64,000 nt of DNA, from contig NZ_VKDE01000014.1 of the NCBI RefSeq assembly GCF_007097485.1, positions 1-64,000 of the forward strand. The letters run 5' to 3'. A program made the position numbers and the translations under genes. This document shows positions 1-7,945 of the stretch, piece by piece. How positions within the stretch are numbered: position 1 is the first letter of the stretch; each line of letters starts with the position of its first letter. Source of the stretch: Carboxylicivirga sp. M1479 (lineage in GTDB: Bacteria > Bacteroidota > Bacteroidia > Bacteroidales > Marinilabiliaceae). The notes under the pieces were generated by a model. That model was not told the DNA's origin. It did no database searches and saw nothing but the letters and a program-made list of their open reading frames with translations.

Positions 1-16
1 GTTTGAAGAGCGGCTG

Positions 17-47
17 CAAAGGTAAGTCTTATTTTTAATTCAGCAAA
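17..47 (-). promoter_or_regulatory. Strong leftward promoter P1, probably of a stable-RNA operon
   Basis: On the minus strand a TTTG (47..44) is followed after 19 bases by TACCTTTG (24..17), a perfect match to the Bacteroidota -33/-7 promoter consensus. Transcription would run left, out of the window, beginning around base 10. The bases after the -7 box read GCAGCCGCT, close to those after the second promoter upstream. No coding start lies on the 16 remaining bases, so the transcribed unit is not visible. An rRNA or tRNA operon is inferred from the tandem arrangement and the shared start region. Confidence 0.7.
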
Positions 48-206
48 TAAAAAATGTATTTTTTGAATCTTTTTTTTGAAGCGAAATTCAAGTTACAAAC
101 TATCTTTTCTTTTGTCAAAAAATCAACTTACTCAACATGTCGTTTAGGCCTTACTTTCCTTGCCTAGTGCGCCTTTCAGAGTAACCATTGTTTCTCAAAG
201 CGGGTG

Positions 207-238
207 CAAAATAACGGAGTTTATTTTACACATCCAAA
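207..238 (-). promoter_or_regulatory. Upstream leftward promoter P2, tandem to P1
   Basis: On the minus strand TTTG (238..235), 20 bases, then TTATTTTG (214..207), which is one base off TAnnTTTG. The sequence after the box (CACCCGCTTT) resembles that after P1 (CAGCCGCTCT), so both promoters share a start-region sequence. They lie about 190 bases apart and point the same way. Tandem promoters are common for rRNA operons; the target is outside the window. Confidence 0.55.
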
Positions 239-516
239 TCTAAAAGAATATTTTTTTGAGGCCAATTACAGCAACTCTTCTTTAGGAGCTGATTTTGTGT
301 AGTTTGGGTGGGTAAATATTTTTGAAGTGAGTATGAAATAGTACATCCACATGCTGAATTCTTTGGAAAGTACGCCTCTTTTAAAGATCATGAATAAGGA
401 AGAAAGGAAGCAAACTCATACTAAAGTCATATTAAACTCAAAGTAAATTCAAAGTAAATTCGATTAGAGCTGAGTTAAGTGTGAGGTGGCGATAAGATTA
501 GTAGCGGGAAAGTATA
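239..516. other. Gene-free region
   Basis: No open reading frame with recognisable protein character is present here. The only local structure I see is a tandem duplication of an 11-base word, CAAAGTAAATT, at 439-460. Together with the two leftward promoters at 17-238 this makes 1-565 an intergenic region. Confidence 0.6.
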
Positions 517-541
517 ACAAAGGCTCCTCGTTGGGAGCCAT
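516..541 (-). terminator. Probable terminator of the outer-membrane protein gene
   Basis: A GC-rich stem (GGCTCC at 522-527 with GGAGCC at 534-539, six-base loop) lies 25 bases past the stop of the minus-strand gene at 566-1288. On the minus strand it is followed by TTTGTTATA, a weak U-tract. Confidence 0.5.
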
Positions 542-565
542 TGTTTGTATTTATTCTTAGGTATT

Positions 566-1288
566 TTAAATTCGAGCGTCATATGATCTATTACCAGAAT
601 CGTCTCCTCCCCAAACCTTTTTTAAATCACGCGTATCAAACTGCCAGCTAAGGGAAACGTAAAACATTTGCGTTTTTCCATAACGTGAGTAATCATTTCT
701 TGGATTATCTCCTTTTTTGTAATCTGTATTCAGAAAATCATCTAAGTAGTACTTAAACTTAACATTTAAACCTCGAGGCAACTGAATACCTGCAAATACA
801 GAAGGTACAAAACGATTCGTTCGATCACTAAACCACTCTGATGTCTTATGCTTGTCTCCATCTATCCAATACTTATACTTATAGTGGAATAACAATTCAT
901 ATTCAGCTCCTCCGAAAACATAAAAATGATTTCGGAATGATCCTAGTTTTATGGCCAATGGCAAACCTAAAGTATATGAGCGGTGCTTTTCTTTCTCTAA
1001 ATCGAGTGCATCATCCTCGGTAATAAAACCAATATTTCGAATGGCTAGTCCGGAATACAAGCCAACAGCATCACCAAAATCCATATGTACATATTGACCT
1101 ACATGAAAAAAAGCGGTAAATCGAAGGTTGGATGAAATATCTTGCATCTCCCCAGGGAAAGGCACTTGCTGTTCTACATCTGCCCAACTAAAAATCAGCT
1201 CTCCACTTGTTACTGTATATACATCGGTTTGGGCGTAAACTTTAGAGAGGCTAAACAAAACCAGTGCAACTAATAGAACTTTCTTCAT
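566..1288 (-). CDS. Putative outer-membrane beta-barrel protein
   Basis: A 240-residue protein with an N-terminal signal peptide (hydrophobic residues 4-17, cleavage probable after VYA-Q at about 20). The rest is rich in aromatic and glycine residues with alternating strands, such as GLYSGLAIRNIGF, FYVFGGAEYELLFHYKYKYW and MFYVSLSWQF. This is typical of small Bacteroidota outer-membrane barrels (porin or OmpW-like fold). The last beta strand is followed by a polar tail of about 25 residues, so the C-terminal aromatic residue of classical porins is absent. The gene stands alone, with its own promoter and terminator. Ligand and function cannot be read from the sequence. Confidence 0.65.
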   Translation of the reverse strand: MKKVLLVALVLFSLSKVYAQTDVYTVTSGELIFSWADVEQQVPFPGEMQDISSNLRFTAFFHVGQYVHMDFGDAVGLYSGLAIRNIGFITEDDALDLEKEKHRSYTLGLPLAIKLGSFRNHFYVFGGAEYELLFHYKYKYWIDGDKHKTSEWFSDRTNRFVPSVFAGIQLPRGLNVKFKYYLDDFLNTDYKKGDNPRNDYSRYGKTQMFYVSLSWQFDTRDLKKVWGGDDSGNRSYDARI

Positions 1289-1323
1289 AGAGTAAAAATT
1301 TAGGTTAATAATTAATGTTTAAA

Positions 1324-1357
1324 CAAATATACACAATAAGCGTTCACTTGAAAGCAA
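1324..1357 (-). promoter_or_regulatory. Promoter for the 566-1288 outer-membrane gene
   Basis: A perfect -7 box TATATTTG (1331..1324) lies about 36 bases upstream of the start codon. A TTG lies 23 bases further up (1357..1355), slightly wider than the usual 19-21, so the -33 assignment is tentative. Confidence 0.45.
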
Positions 1358-1389
1358 AAAAAAAGAGACGTCCTATTATGAACGCCTCT
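1356..1389 (-). terminator. Rho-independent terminator after the DUF5606 gene
   Basis: On the minus strand a 10-bp stem (1389-1380 with 1373-1364, two G-U pairs, six-base loop) is followed directly by a run of eight T (1363-1356). It sits 22 bases past the stop of the gene ending at 1412. Confidence 0.8.
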
Positions 1390-1411
1390 CTATATTTTTA
1401 TGCATTAATTA

Positions 1412-1831
1412 TTAATCCTCAGTTGACTCCTCTTCCTCCTCTTCGGTAGCATTCGGGTCAAATAGCTCGTTTTCGATTAACAAGTTATACCATGTTAAGA
1501 CTTTTTTAATGTCAGACACATATACTCTGTCTTTGTCGTACAGAGGTAAAATATCTTCAAAATAAGCTTTTAACTCTTTGCCCGAACTTTTAGGAGCAAT
1601 AGAAGCTCCTCCATTCTCTTTCTCATAAATTGCTTTGAACACATCAAACAACTTAACATCCTCATCTTCGGTATATATAGAGATATCCTCTAGAGCACTA
1701 ATGCGAGAAGTAGCGTAAGCTGGCATTCTTTTACCGTCAATTAGCGACTCAACAATAATCGAGTTTTTTGCTTGCGACACTACCTTAAACAACCCGCGTT
1801 GGCCTGAAATTGCTAATATTCCTTTTAACAT
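1412..1831 (-). CDS. DUF5606 domain protein
   Basis: A 139-residue protein conserved across Bacteroidota, recognisable by the opening MLKGILAISGQRGLFKVVSQ and the following INVE/SLIDGKR-type beta-rich segment (family DUF5606). The first 60 residues look like a small SH3-like barrel, the middle is helical (YFEDILPLYDKDRVYVSDIKKV), and the tail ends in an acidic run of Glu (residues 130-138). No catalytic motif is visible and the function is unknown. It has its own promoter at 1853-1883 and terminator at 1356-1389, so it is transcribed apart from the operon upstream. Confidence 0.8.
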   Translation of the reverse strand: MLKGILAISGQRGLFKVVSQAKNSIIVESLIDGKRMPAYATSRISALEDISIYTEDEDVKLFDVFKAIYEKENGGASIAPKSSGKELKAYFEDILPLYDKDRVYVSDIKKVLTWYNLLIENELFDPNATEEEEEESTED

Positions 1832-1852
1832 TGTCTACATTTTTATTTTCTG

Positions 1853-1883
1853 CAAAAATATAATTCTTGATGCGTTAAGCAAA
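1853..1883 (-). promoter_or_regulatory. Promoter of the DUF5606 gene
   Basis: Minus-strand TTTG (1883..1880), 19 bases, TATTTTTG (1860..1853): a full match to the Bacteroidota consensus, 22 bases upstream of the start codon at 1831. Confidence 0.7.
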
Positions 1884-1912
1884 AAAAATCTTTTCAAAAT
1901 AAACGAAAACCA

Positions 1913-2641
1913 TTACTTTATGCCCCGCTCCTTTTTTATTTGCTGATACGCTTCATTCACTTTCTTGATCTTTTCTTCGGCACTTTTACGAATATCGTCG
2001 CCAAGGTGTGCCACTTTATCAGGATGGTAGCGCAAGGCCAACTTTTTGTATGCTTTTTTAAGATCCTCATCGGAAACAGATGAATCAATCTCGAGGACTT
2101 TATAGGCAGATGATGTACTTTTAACAAACATGGCCTGAATAGATTCAAAGTCGGTGCGCGAAATACCAAGGCCATGAGCGATTTGTTGAACCATTGTCAA
2201 CTCTTCTTTAGAAATATGTCCATCGGACAAGGCAATACCAAAAAGCATTTGAAGTAATTGCAGTTTTGCTGCATACTGGATATTTACTCTAGCCTGATGT
2301 ACAACTTCATCAACTGGGATGTTTTGGTTTAAAATATCACGCAGCATCAATAGAGCCTTACTCGACTCTCGTTCTCCAAACGTAGCCACCAAACTGCGCT
2401 TAACAAAATCAAGTTCGGAGCGCACGACTTTACCATCAGCTTTCATTACCGCCGCTATCAAAACCAATAAAGTAGCCAAAAAACCACTTCGAGCCTGTTG
2501 TTGACGGCCAACTCCTTTGCCCTTTACAAATGATGTTTGTTCTTCGGACAAGTGCCCTAGAACAAGACCCATAATCGCTCCAATAGGCCCTAATGTCCAC
2601 CACCCAATACTTGCTCCTACAAATGAACCTAATAATCCCAT
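1913..2641 (-). CDS. TerB-like / DnaJ co-chaperone protein (DjlA type)
   Basis: A 242-residue protein in three parts. Residues 1-30 are glycine-rich and hydrophobic (GSFVGASIGWWTLGPIGAIMGLVLG), a likely membrane anchor. Residues 50-160 form a helical TerB/DjlA-like domain (LIAAVMKADGKVVRSELDFVK, with a second copy of the pattern near ALSDGHISKEEL). Residues 177-240 are a J domain with an intact HPD motif (RYHPDKVAH). This is the DjlA architecture, a membrane-bound J protein that stimulates a DnaK partner. It is the last gene of the nusB operon; its ATG overlaps the stop of coaE as TAATG, pointing to translational coupling. Confidence 0.85.
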   Translation of the reverse strand: MGLLGSFVGASIGWWTLGPIGAIMGLVLGHLSEEQTSFVKGKGVGRQQQARSGFLATLLVLIAAVMKADGKVVRSELDFVKRSLVATFGERESSKALLMLRDILNQNIPVDEVVHQARVNIQYAAKLQLLQMLFGIALSDGHISKEELTMVQQIAHGLGISRTDFESIQAMFVKSTSSAYKVLEIDSSVSDEDLKKAYKKLALRYHPDKVAHLGDDIRKSAEEKIKKVNEAYQQIKKERGIK

Positions 2642-3216
2642 TATAATTGTTTTAATACTTTTAATAACTGAGGAATAACCAAATGATAACCATCACATTG
2701 AATGGAAAAATCAGCTAATTCCATTTTTTTATCATCACTCCATTGGTTGTTAATGCGCGCCATCACTTCTTTATGGCTCAAGTTATCGCGCTTCATCACT
2801 CGCTTAACGCGAATCGCCTCGGGGCTTGTGATTAATATTGTTTTATCGAACTTTAGGTACGATCCATTTTCAAACAAGATAGCTGCTTCCTGAAATACAT
2901 ATTCACTGTTTGAATGACTTTCTTTCCAGTCTTTGAAGTGCTTAGCAACGGCAGGATGAACAATATCGTTTAGACCTTGTAATAAAGCTTTATCATTAAA
3001 AACCTTTTGAGCAACAAACAACCTGTTGTATTTAGTTCCATCATACGCCTCTTCCCCAAGTAAATTGATGATTTTAGCTTTCACACTTTGATCTTCGCTA
3101 ATGATTTTTTTAGCTTCAACATCGGCTTCATAAACAGGATAACCTAATATTCTTATGAGCTTTGAAACCGTTGTTTTTCCACTGCCAATACCGCCAGTTA
3201 ATCCAACACTAATCAT
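2641..3216 (-). CDS. coaE: Dephospho-CoA kinase
   Basis: A 191-residue protein of normal CoaE length. It catalyses the last step of coenzyme A synthesis, phosphorylating the 3'-hydroxyl of dephospho-CoA. The N-terminus carries the P-loop GLTGGIGSGKTT (residues 5-16), followed by the family motif YEADVEAKKI, the VHPAV segment (about 107) and the lid region ITSPEAIRVKRVMKRD. It overlaps the upstream ybbR-like gene by four bases (ATGA) and the downstream TerB-DnaJ gene by one, so it lies in the middle of a tightly coupled operon. Confidence 0.95.
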   Translation of the reverse strand: MISVGLTGGIGSGKTTVSKLIRILGYPVYEADVEAKKIISEDQSVKAKIINLLGEEAYDGTKYNRLFVAQKVFNDKALLQGLNDIVHPAVAKHFKDWKESHSNSEYVFQEAAILFENGSYLKFDKTILITSPEAIRVKRVMKRDNLSHKEVMARINNQWSDDKKMELADFSIQCDGYHLVIPQLLKVLKQL

Positions 3217-4232
3217 TCACTCTCCTTTCGTTCAAGCAAATACTCGACAAAAAGTGGTTGATAAATCATGTTATGAATTTGACTTGGATGATCGTTTATT
3301 TTTACTTTTAGTCTTCGAGGTAAGCTATTAAGATCAATATTATTAAAATCTACAACAGCATTAAAGTCATCATTTTCATACAATGGACGACTGAGTCCCA
3401 AATGATAAGAGATACTTACTTCAGCTGGAAAAGCTTTTAGGATAAGACTATCTGGTAAGTTATTTGCAACAATTGGCACATTAATACTGGCTTCGGTAAA
3501 TGGCTCAACAGGCAATGTAACAACAATTCTTTTGGTTGTTAACTCAACATCATCGGGCTTCTCCAACAACACATTTCTTACAATTGTGTCTGATAAATTT
3601 TCAAAAGTGATAGATCGTGTGCTTACAAAGCTCATGGTATCCAAAACATCTTGTGCTCCAGCTACCATAATTGAATCTGGCACTACAGAAATAGCGCCAG
3701 ACAGTTGACACTGCTGCTCAAAACTGATGCTAGCATTAACTTTTACAGGTAGTGATTTAGTAACACGTTCCGTAAGAGGAATGAACAGAGTATCTGGTGT
3801 GATACTAACCAGTTCTACTCCAACTGCTAACTTCCCCTCTATCAACTGATAATAATCTTTGGAATTAAGATATGCCCCCTCAACCCCATTAATGGTAACA
3901 CGATTTAAATTACTAATATCAATTGATTTCGCTGCAAATTGTTGTTTTAGATGATAAGGCAATATTTTAAAACCTCCACCTTTAATTTTTAGGATTAGAT
4001 CGCGTTTTAAGCTACCATTTACAATTTCATTGGCATCAACATTCGAAAACTTTATTGGAAAAGAAACTTCTGTTGTATAGTTGTCTTTTTGCAAAGCATT
4101 TAGAACCCAAAAACAACCTGATAGAAATAAAAAAACCAAGAAGATAAACGCGTTTCCACCTTCGCGTACCTCCTTGGTTTTTCCTAAAATAATTTGAATA
4201 TATTTTTGAATAAGTGCTTTAATATTCTCCAT
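3213..4232 (-). CDS. YbbR-like (CdaR-type) membrane-anchored protein
   Basis: A 339-residue protein with one transmembrane segment near residues 27-45 (FIFLVFLFLSGCFWVLNAL) and a large extracytoplasmic part of repeated beta modules typical of YbbR repeats, for example PIKFSNVDANEIVNGSLKRD, LPVKVNASISF and SINVPIVANNLPDSL. In Firmicutes YbbR/CdaR regulates the diadenylate cyclase CdaA. In Bacteroidota the gene usually sits, as here, next to coaE and yajC rather than beside cdaA. Its role is therefore probable envelope or regulatory function, not proven. It overlaps coaE by four bases. Confidence 0.8.
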   Translation of the reverse strand: MENIKALIQKYIQIILGKTKEVREGGNAFIFLVFLFLSGCFWVLNALQKDNYTTEVSFPIKFSNVDANEIVNGSLKRDLILKIKGGGFKILPYHLKQQFAAKSIDISNLNRVTINGVEGAYLNSKDYYQLIEGKLAVGVELVSITPDTLFIPLTERVTKSLPVKVNASISFEQQCQLSGAISVVPDSIMVAGAQDVLDTMSFVSTRSITFENLSDTIVRNVLLEKPDDVELTTKRIVVTLPVEPFTEASINVPIVANNLPDSLILKAFPAEVSISYHLGLSRPLYENDDFNAVVDFNNIDLNSLPRRLKVKINDHPSQIHNMIYQPLFVEYLLERKESE

Positions 4233-4305
4233 AATTTAAAAATCAGATTACAACAAAAGTAAGCAATCTTTATCAAACATTGAGACACCTTAAAACTTAC
4301 ACCTA

Positions 4306-4629
4306 CTACTTATTGGCTGCTACATCAGACATGTCCATTACAATTGCCGACTTGTCCATTTTCACTTTTACGCCATCAGCTATTTCCACAACAACATGCT
4401 GCTCTTTAATTTCAGCAACTTTACCGTAGATTCCGCTTGTAGAAATTACCTTATCTCCCTTTTTTAGTGCCTCGCGGTATTTTTTCAATTCTTTTTGACG
4501 TTTCATCTGAGGACGAATCATGAAAAAGTAAAATACTACGATAATCAACACAAACGGCGCGAAAGACATTAATGGATTACCCTCGGCAGCCTGTGGAGGC
4601 ATACTTAAAAATACGTTTAATAAATTCAT
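4306..4629 (-). CDS. yajC: Preprotein translocase subunit YajC
   Basis: A 107-residue protein with a single transmembrane helix near residues 23-40 (FAPFVLIIVVFYFFMIRP) and the diagnostic RPQMKRQKE motif just after it. The cytoplasmic domain has GDKVISTSGIYGKVAEI, the family hallmark. YajC is an accessory subunit of the Sec translocon (SecDF-YajC). The gene follows the DUF1573 gene by 17 bases in the nusB operon. Length and motifs are normal. Confidence 0.95.
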   Translation of the reverse strand: MNLLNVFLSMPPQAAEGNPLMSFAPFVLIIVVFYFFMIRPQMKRQKELKKYREALKKGDKVISTSGIYGKVAEIKEQHVVVEIADGVKVKMDKSAIVMDMSDVAANK

Positions 4630-4646
4630 AATTATAACTGTTAGTA

Positions 4647-5048
4647 TTATTTAATATTTGCCCATACAAGCAGTTCGTGACGTTTGATTGAATCATTGGC
4701 CACTATTACAACCTGTTTAACTTGCCTACCAAACCATCCGTTTGAATCAAAAATGATTTCAACGTAAGCAGTATCCTGGGGATTAATTGGTTTCTTTGGA
4801 AATATAACATCGGTGCAACCACAGCCTTTATCAGCCTTTTGAATGACAGCAGCTCCAGTTCCTCTATTGATTACTTGGAAGCGATGTCCTACAACATCGC
4901 CTTGACTTAATTCTCCAAAATTAAATGAAAGCTCAGTAAATTCTAGCTTTCCCTTTCCTTCTGTTGAAGAATTAACTGAGCGTGCTCTTTTTTGAGTACA
5001 CTGAGTCAATCCAGCCAGTAATAATAAAGACACTAAAATGATGCGCAT
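4647..5048 (-). CDS. DUF1573 lipoprotein
   Basis: A 133-residue secreted protein. The N-terminus is a lipoprotein signal (LLLLAGLTQC, Cys17). The body is a single DUF1573 immunoglobulin-like domain: LSFNFGELSQGDVVGHRFQVINRGTG, then ADKGCGCTDVIFPKKPINPQDTAYVEI. These proteins are abundant in Bacteroidota, exposed in the envelope and of unknown function. The gene lies 7 bases downstream of nusB and is co-transcribed with yajC. Confidence 0.85.
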   Translation of the reverse strand: MRIILVSLLLLAGLTQCTQKRARSVNSSTEGKGKLEFTELSFNFGELSQGDVVGHRFQVINRGTGAAVIQKADKGCGCTDVIFPKKPINPQDTAYVEIIFDSNGWFGRQVKQVVIVANDSIKRHELLVWANIK

Positions 5049-5055
5049 TATTCCA

Positions 5056-5991
5056 CTATGCTTTACCAGGCTTATTAATTAGTTTTTCAGCCAACAAATG
5101 TTCTGATATTTTATCAAGCACACCATTAATGAAAACACCACTTTTGCTTGTTGAATAGAATTTAGCAATCTCAATGTACTCGTTTAAGGATACATTAATT
5201 GGAATTTGCTTAAACTCTCTTATTTCGGCAATTGCTACCTGCATTAAAACCAAGTCGAGATAAGCCACCCTATCGAAATCCCAGTTTTTTGTGAATTTTT
5301 GGATAAGTTCCATGTTTTCACTTTGGTTAGCTAAGGTTTTTCGGCATAAACGCTGAACAAAATCACGATCTTCGTCATCTTTGAACTCTGGTAACAAAGC
5401 CTCTTTTTCCTCATTTTCCTGAGAAAAACCTTTTATAGTTTTAACCACCATTGAAATAACAAATTCAACTTCATCGTTCCAATACACGCTTTTCTCTTCA
5501 AAAATTGTGTACAAGTTGGCATAAGGAGCAATGACCTTTTCAAGCAGCTTTGCAATAAAGCGTTTGTCAGCCTCATAATCTCCTCCCTCAGTCTTCATGT
5601 ACTCTATAAATAATTCAGACTCATTAACGATGTTAAAGATGGCCTTAATTGTTTCTGGATGATCAACCCATGGCGTACCATTTTTTGAATTATAAGCCAT
5701 TAGAGTCTCATTGTTAGCCAACTGAACCATAAAAGCATTTTCAACAAAACGCATATTTGGGTTTAAGTCTTCTTCTGAAGGACGCTTCTTTTGCTTACGT
5801 AGTTCTATTCTATTTTCGGCAAAATTCTTTAGTTCGAGTAGTAGTAACAAAAAATCATGATACATTTCATGAGATTTTGATATACTATGGAATAACTCAT
5901 TTTCAGTCTGTTGTATCGACACTTCACCCTTTTGATGATGTGCATAAGCCATTTGTACAACTTTAACTCTTAACAATCTTCTACTTAACAT
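5056..5991 (-). CDS. nusB: Transcription antitermination protein NusB (long Bacteroidota form)
   Basis: A 311-residue protein, about twice the length of E. coli NusB. The N-terminus MLSRRLLRVKVVQMAYAH is the usual NusB start (RR..R...Q..YA). The NusB RNA-binding fold resumes in the C-terminal third (FAKNWDFDRVAYLDLVLMQVAIAEI, then IPINVSLNEYIEIAKFYSTSKSGVFINGVLDKI). The middle 120 residues are a helical insertion typical of this phylum. NusB with NusE forms the boxA-binding antitermination complex on rRNA transcripts. It is the first gene of a six-gene operon with a clear promoter at 6022-6051. Confidence 0.9.
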   Translation of the reverse strand: MLSRRLLRVKVVQMAYAHHQKGEVSIQQTENELFHSISKSHEMYHDFLLLLLELKNFAENRIELRKQKKRPSEEDLNPNMRFVENAFMVQLANNETLMAYNSKNGTPWVDHPETIKAIFNIVNESELFIEYMKTEGGDYEADKRFIAKLLEKVIAPYANLYTIFEEKSVYWNDEVEFVISMVVKTIKGFSQENEEKEALLPEFKDDEDRDFVQRLCRKTLANQSENMELIQKFTKNWDFDRVAYLDLVLMQVAIAEIREFKQIPINVSLNEYIEIAKFYSTSKSGVFINGVLDKISEHLLAEKLINKPGKA

Positions 5992-6021
5992 CCTTAAAGA
6001 ACTTTTTTACTGTTATAAATG

Positions 6022-6051
6022 CAAAAGTAGCTTTTTTTTTAATTGCATCAA
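6022..6051 (-). promoter_or_regulatory. Promoter of the nusB operon
   Basis: Minus-strand TTG (6051..6049), 19 bases, TACTTTTG (6029..6022), a perfect -7 box about 30 bases upstream of the nusB start. Confidence 0.7.
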
Positions 6052-6397
6052 GCCCTTTTTATAAGACAATACACATTCGATAAAGTATCGCATAAAATTT
6101 AATGGTTTTAACGTAATTGAAGGATTAGAAAACGGTTTTTATTCGAGTATTTTATGATGTAAAAATTAATAATTTATGATCTACTTCAATATCCGTCGCA
6201 CGTTTTTACCATCCGGAAATTATATTAAATATCTGACACTGCACATTTTAGCACTAATATACAAGAGTTACCATTGGTTTTTGAATGTATAATTGTATAA
6301 AAATACATGAAAAAATTGTAAAAAAAAGATTGGTAAATATGGAAATAATTGGCACTTTTGAAGCAAACAAGCTGTTTCCAAAACAATAAAACAAACA
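6052..6397. other. Divergent intergenic region between nusB and the PUR-domain gene
   Basis: AT-rich DNA with no supportable gene. Near its right end a plus-strand TTG (6330-6332), 20 bases, then CACTTTTG (6353-6360, one mismatch to TAnnTTTG) is the probable promoter for the gene at 6398. An open frame on the minus strand at 6225-6464 is Phe-rich, overlaps the next gene and is not credible. Confidence 0.5.
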
Positions 6398-6757
6398 ATG
6401 GAAGGATTTGAAAAAAAAGATGGATTTGAAAAGAATGAACGTGAGGAAATCTTTTCAAAAGCAATAAGAGCGGGTAAAAGAACTTACTTTTTTGATGTAA
6501 AAGCTACTCGAAAAAATGACTATTACCTAACCATTACAGAAAGCAAAAAACGCTACGACCAAGATGGTAAATACCATTTTGAAAAGCATAAAATCTTTCT
6601 TTACAAAGAGGATTTTGAGAAGTTTGTTGATGGACTACAGGAAACAGTAGGATTTATTAAGCAAAACCAATCATTTGACAACCCAAATGAAATGATTGAA
6701 GAAACTGCTACTACATCGGAATATACAAGTGTTGAATTTGAAGATTTACACGAATAA
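6398..6757 (+). CDS. DUF3276 / PUR-domain nucleic-acid-binding protein
   Basis: A 119-residue protein. Residues 20-90 match the DUF3276 (PUR-alpha-like) family: EIFSKAIRAGKRTYFFDVKATRKNDYYLTITESKKR, then FEKHKIFLYKEDFEKFVDGL. The fold is related to the eukaryotic PUR domain that binds single-stranded DNA or RNA. A Borrelia member (EbfC/BpuR group) is a DNA- and RNA-binding regulator, so a nucleic-acid-binding role is likely but the target is unknown. The first ten residues are Lys/Glu-rich and the C-terminal 30 are acidic. The gene is monocistronic with a strong terminator. Confidence 0.85.
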   Translation: MEGFEKKDGFEKNEREEIFSKAIRAGKRTYFFDVKATRKNDYYLTITESKKRYDQDGKYHFEKHKIFLYKEDFEKFVDGLQETVGFIKQNQSFDNPNEMIEETATTSEYTSVEFEDLHE

Positions 6758-6778
6758 ATATTCCCTTAAATAAAATAC

Positions 6779-6808
6779 AAAAAAGGTTGCCGATGGCAAC
6801 CTTTTTTT
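6779..6808. terminator. Bidirectional rho-independent terminator
   Basis: A 13-bp perfect stem (AAAAAAGGTTGCC 6779-6791 with its complement 6795-6807, three-base loop) followed by T on both strands. It serves the convergent genes ending at 6757 (plus) and 6807 (minus). Confidence 0.9.
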
Positions 6809-7115
6809 ATGCTTCATACTTTCCAATTTTATCTTCTATCGTCACTTCGTCGATACTGTGGGATTGAATTTTAAGATTGCATAGTAATTTCTGAGCTCCA
6901 GATTCATAACATGCCTCCTGCACTTTCTGAACCAATTGCATTACTTCGCTATACACGCCCTCCACTACAGTTTCAAAAGGCGTTACCTTATATTTCAAAC
7001 CAGACTTTTGGATCAGTTCAATGGCCGAATCAACCATATCATACATATCGTGTTCGTTTGACATGGGCAAAACCTGAATGGCAACATTAATTATCTTGTT
7101 ATCTAACTTCATCAA
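6807..7115 (-). CDS. Thiamine-binding / MTH1187-YkoF-like protein
   Basis: A 102-residue protein of the MTH1187 family of thiamine-binding proteins: INVAIQVLPMS at the start, then VDSAIELIQKSGLKYKVTPFETVVEG, the pattern of this ferredoxin-like fold. Family members bind thiamine or its pyrimidine precursor and are thought to act in vitamin uptake or salvage. No thiamine transporter or TPP riboswitch is nearby, so the biological role here is open. It is probably co-transcribed with the unknown gene upstream (92-base gap). Confidence 0.75.
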   Translation of the reverse strand: MMKLDNKIINVAIQVLPMSNEHDMYDMVDSAIELIQKSGLKYKVTPFETVVEGVYSEVMQLVQKVQEACYESGAQKLLCNLKIQSHSIDEVTIEDKIGKYEA

Positions 7116-7207
7116 ATCTGCTTTAATTTATTTTCATTTATCAGATGAAACTCGCCAAAATCAATCACGCTCCTGTGAGAGAAACTGTTCTCATGGCTCG
7201 TTGCATG

Positions 7208-7945
7208 TTATTTATCAATTGAATTGTTTTTTTGCTCTTCTATCATCGCCTGTATTTCAAGGGATGATAACTTTTTAACATTGGTTACCAACACCGATGT
7301 ATTTAAAAAATCTCCAATCTCATTACACTGAGCTATAATTTGGCTAATCATTTTCTTCAGCCCCACGTCTAGTGACACCAATCCTGTTAGAGTAAGGTAG
7401 TTGCCCTCACAAGTTATCTCTTCTAAAACACTCTCACTTTTTTTAAATGCTGTTTCAAATTCGTTACGTACAAGTTTCTTTTGGTAATCAACAAAATTAG
7501 CATAATCCTTAGTTATAATAACTATAAAATACCGAAGCATCTTACCTTGTCCTCCTAGGCCAGTTGAGATAAACAAAGGCTTTTCATCAAGCAATGTACT
7601 TTGCATTAGCATTTTACTTTGCTGATAGGCTAAAACAGACCAGGATAAAAGCTGTTTATCAGGCAATTGACGGTAACGTTCTAGTGCTTTAAAAGCCTCA
7701 ACTTCATCAACTAAAGCCAATTGACAAAGTAGCTTTTTCTTTTCGTTAAGAACTAACTCATCGGAAAAAATCTCTTCTTTTCGATTCAACACCTCTTCCT
7801 TAACTAGTTGGCTCTTTTGCTCACGACTTTCTTTAAAGTATTCCATTTGCAACTTCACATCTATTTGCTCTTCAAGAACACTAATATTCCCATGGTATTT
7901 CTCCATGAGTTTCTTAAGCTTTTCGTTTCCAATTACACCTTTCAT
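7208..7945 (-). CDS. Conserved protein of unknown function
   Basis: I do not recognise this 245-residue protein. Residues 1-75 are charged and predicted helical or coiled-coil (KLKKLMEKYHGNISVLEEQIDVKLQ). The middle and C-terminal parts are mixed alpha/beta with hydrophobic strands (PLFISTGLGGQGKMLRYFIVIIT, NYLTLTGLVSLDVGLKKMI). There is no signal peptide, membrane helix or cysteine cluster. It lies upstream of the thiamine-binding gene on the same strand and divergently from feoAB, so it could be co-regulated with either. Its compact cytoplasmic character and normal codon use suggest a real gene. Confidence 0.65.
   Translation of the reverse strand: MKGVIGNEKLKKLMEKYHGNISVLEEQIDVKLQMEYFKESREQKSQLVKEEVLNRKEEIFSDELVLNEKKKLLCQLALVDEVEAFKALERYRQLPDKQLLSWSVLAYQQSKMLMQSTLLDEKPLFISTGLGGQGKMLRYFIVIITKDYANFVDYQKKLVRNEFETAFKKSESVLEEITCEGNYLTLTGLVSLDVGLKKMISQIIAQCNEIGDFLNTSVLVTNVKKLSSLEIQAMIEEQKNNSIDK

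Noticed and set aside
6225-6464. Phe-rich 79-codon frame on the minus strand
   Set aside because: It overlaps the start of the PUR-domain gene and reflects AT-rich promoter DNA.
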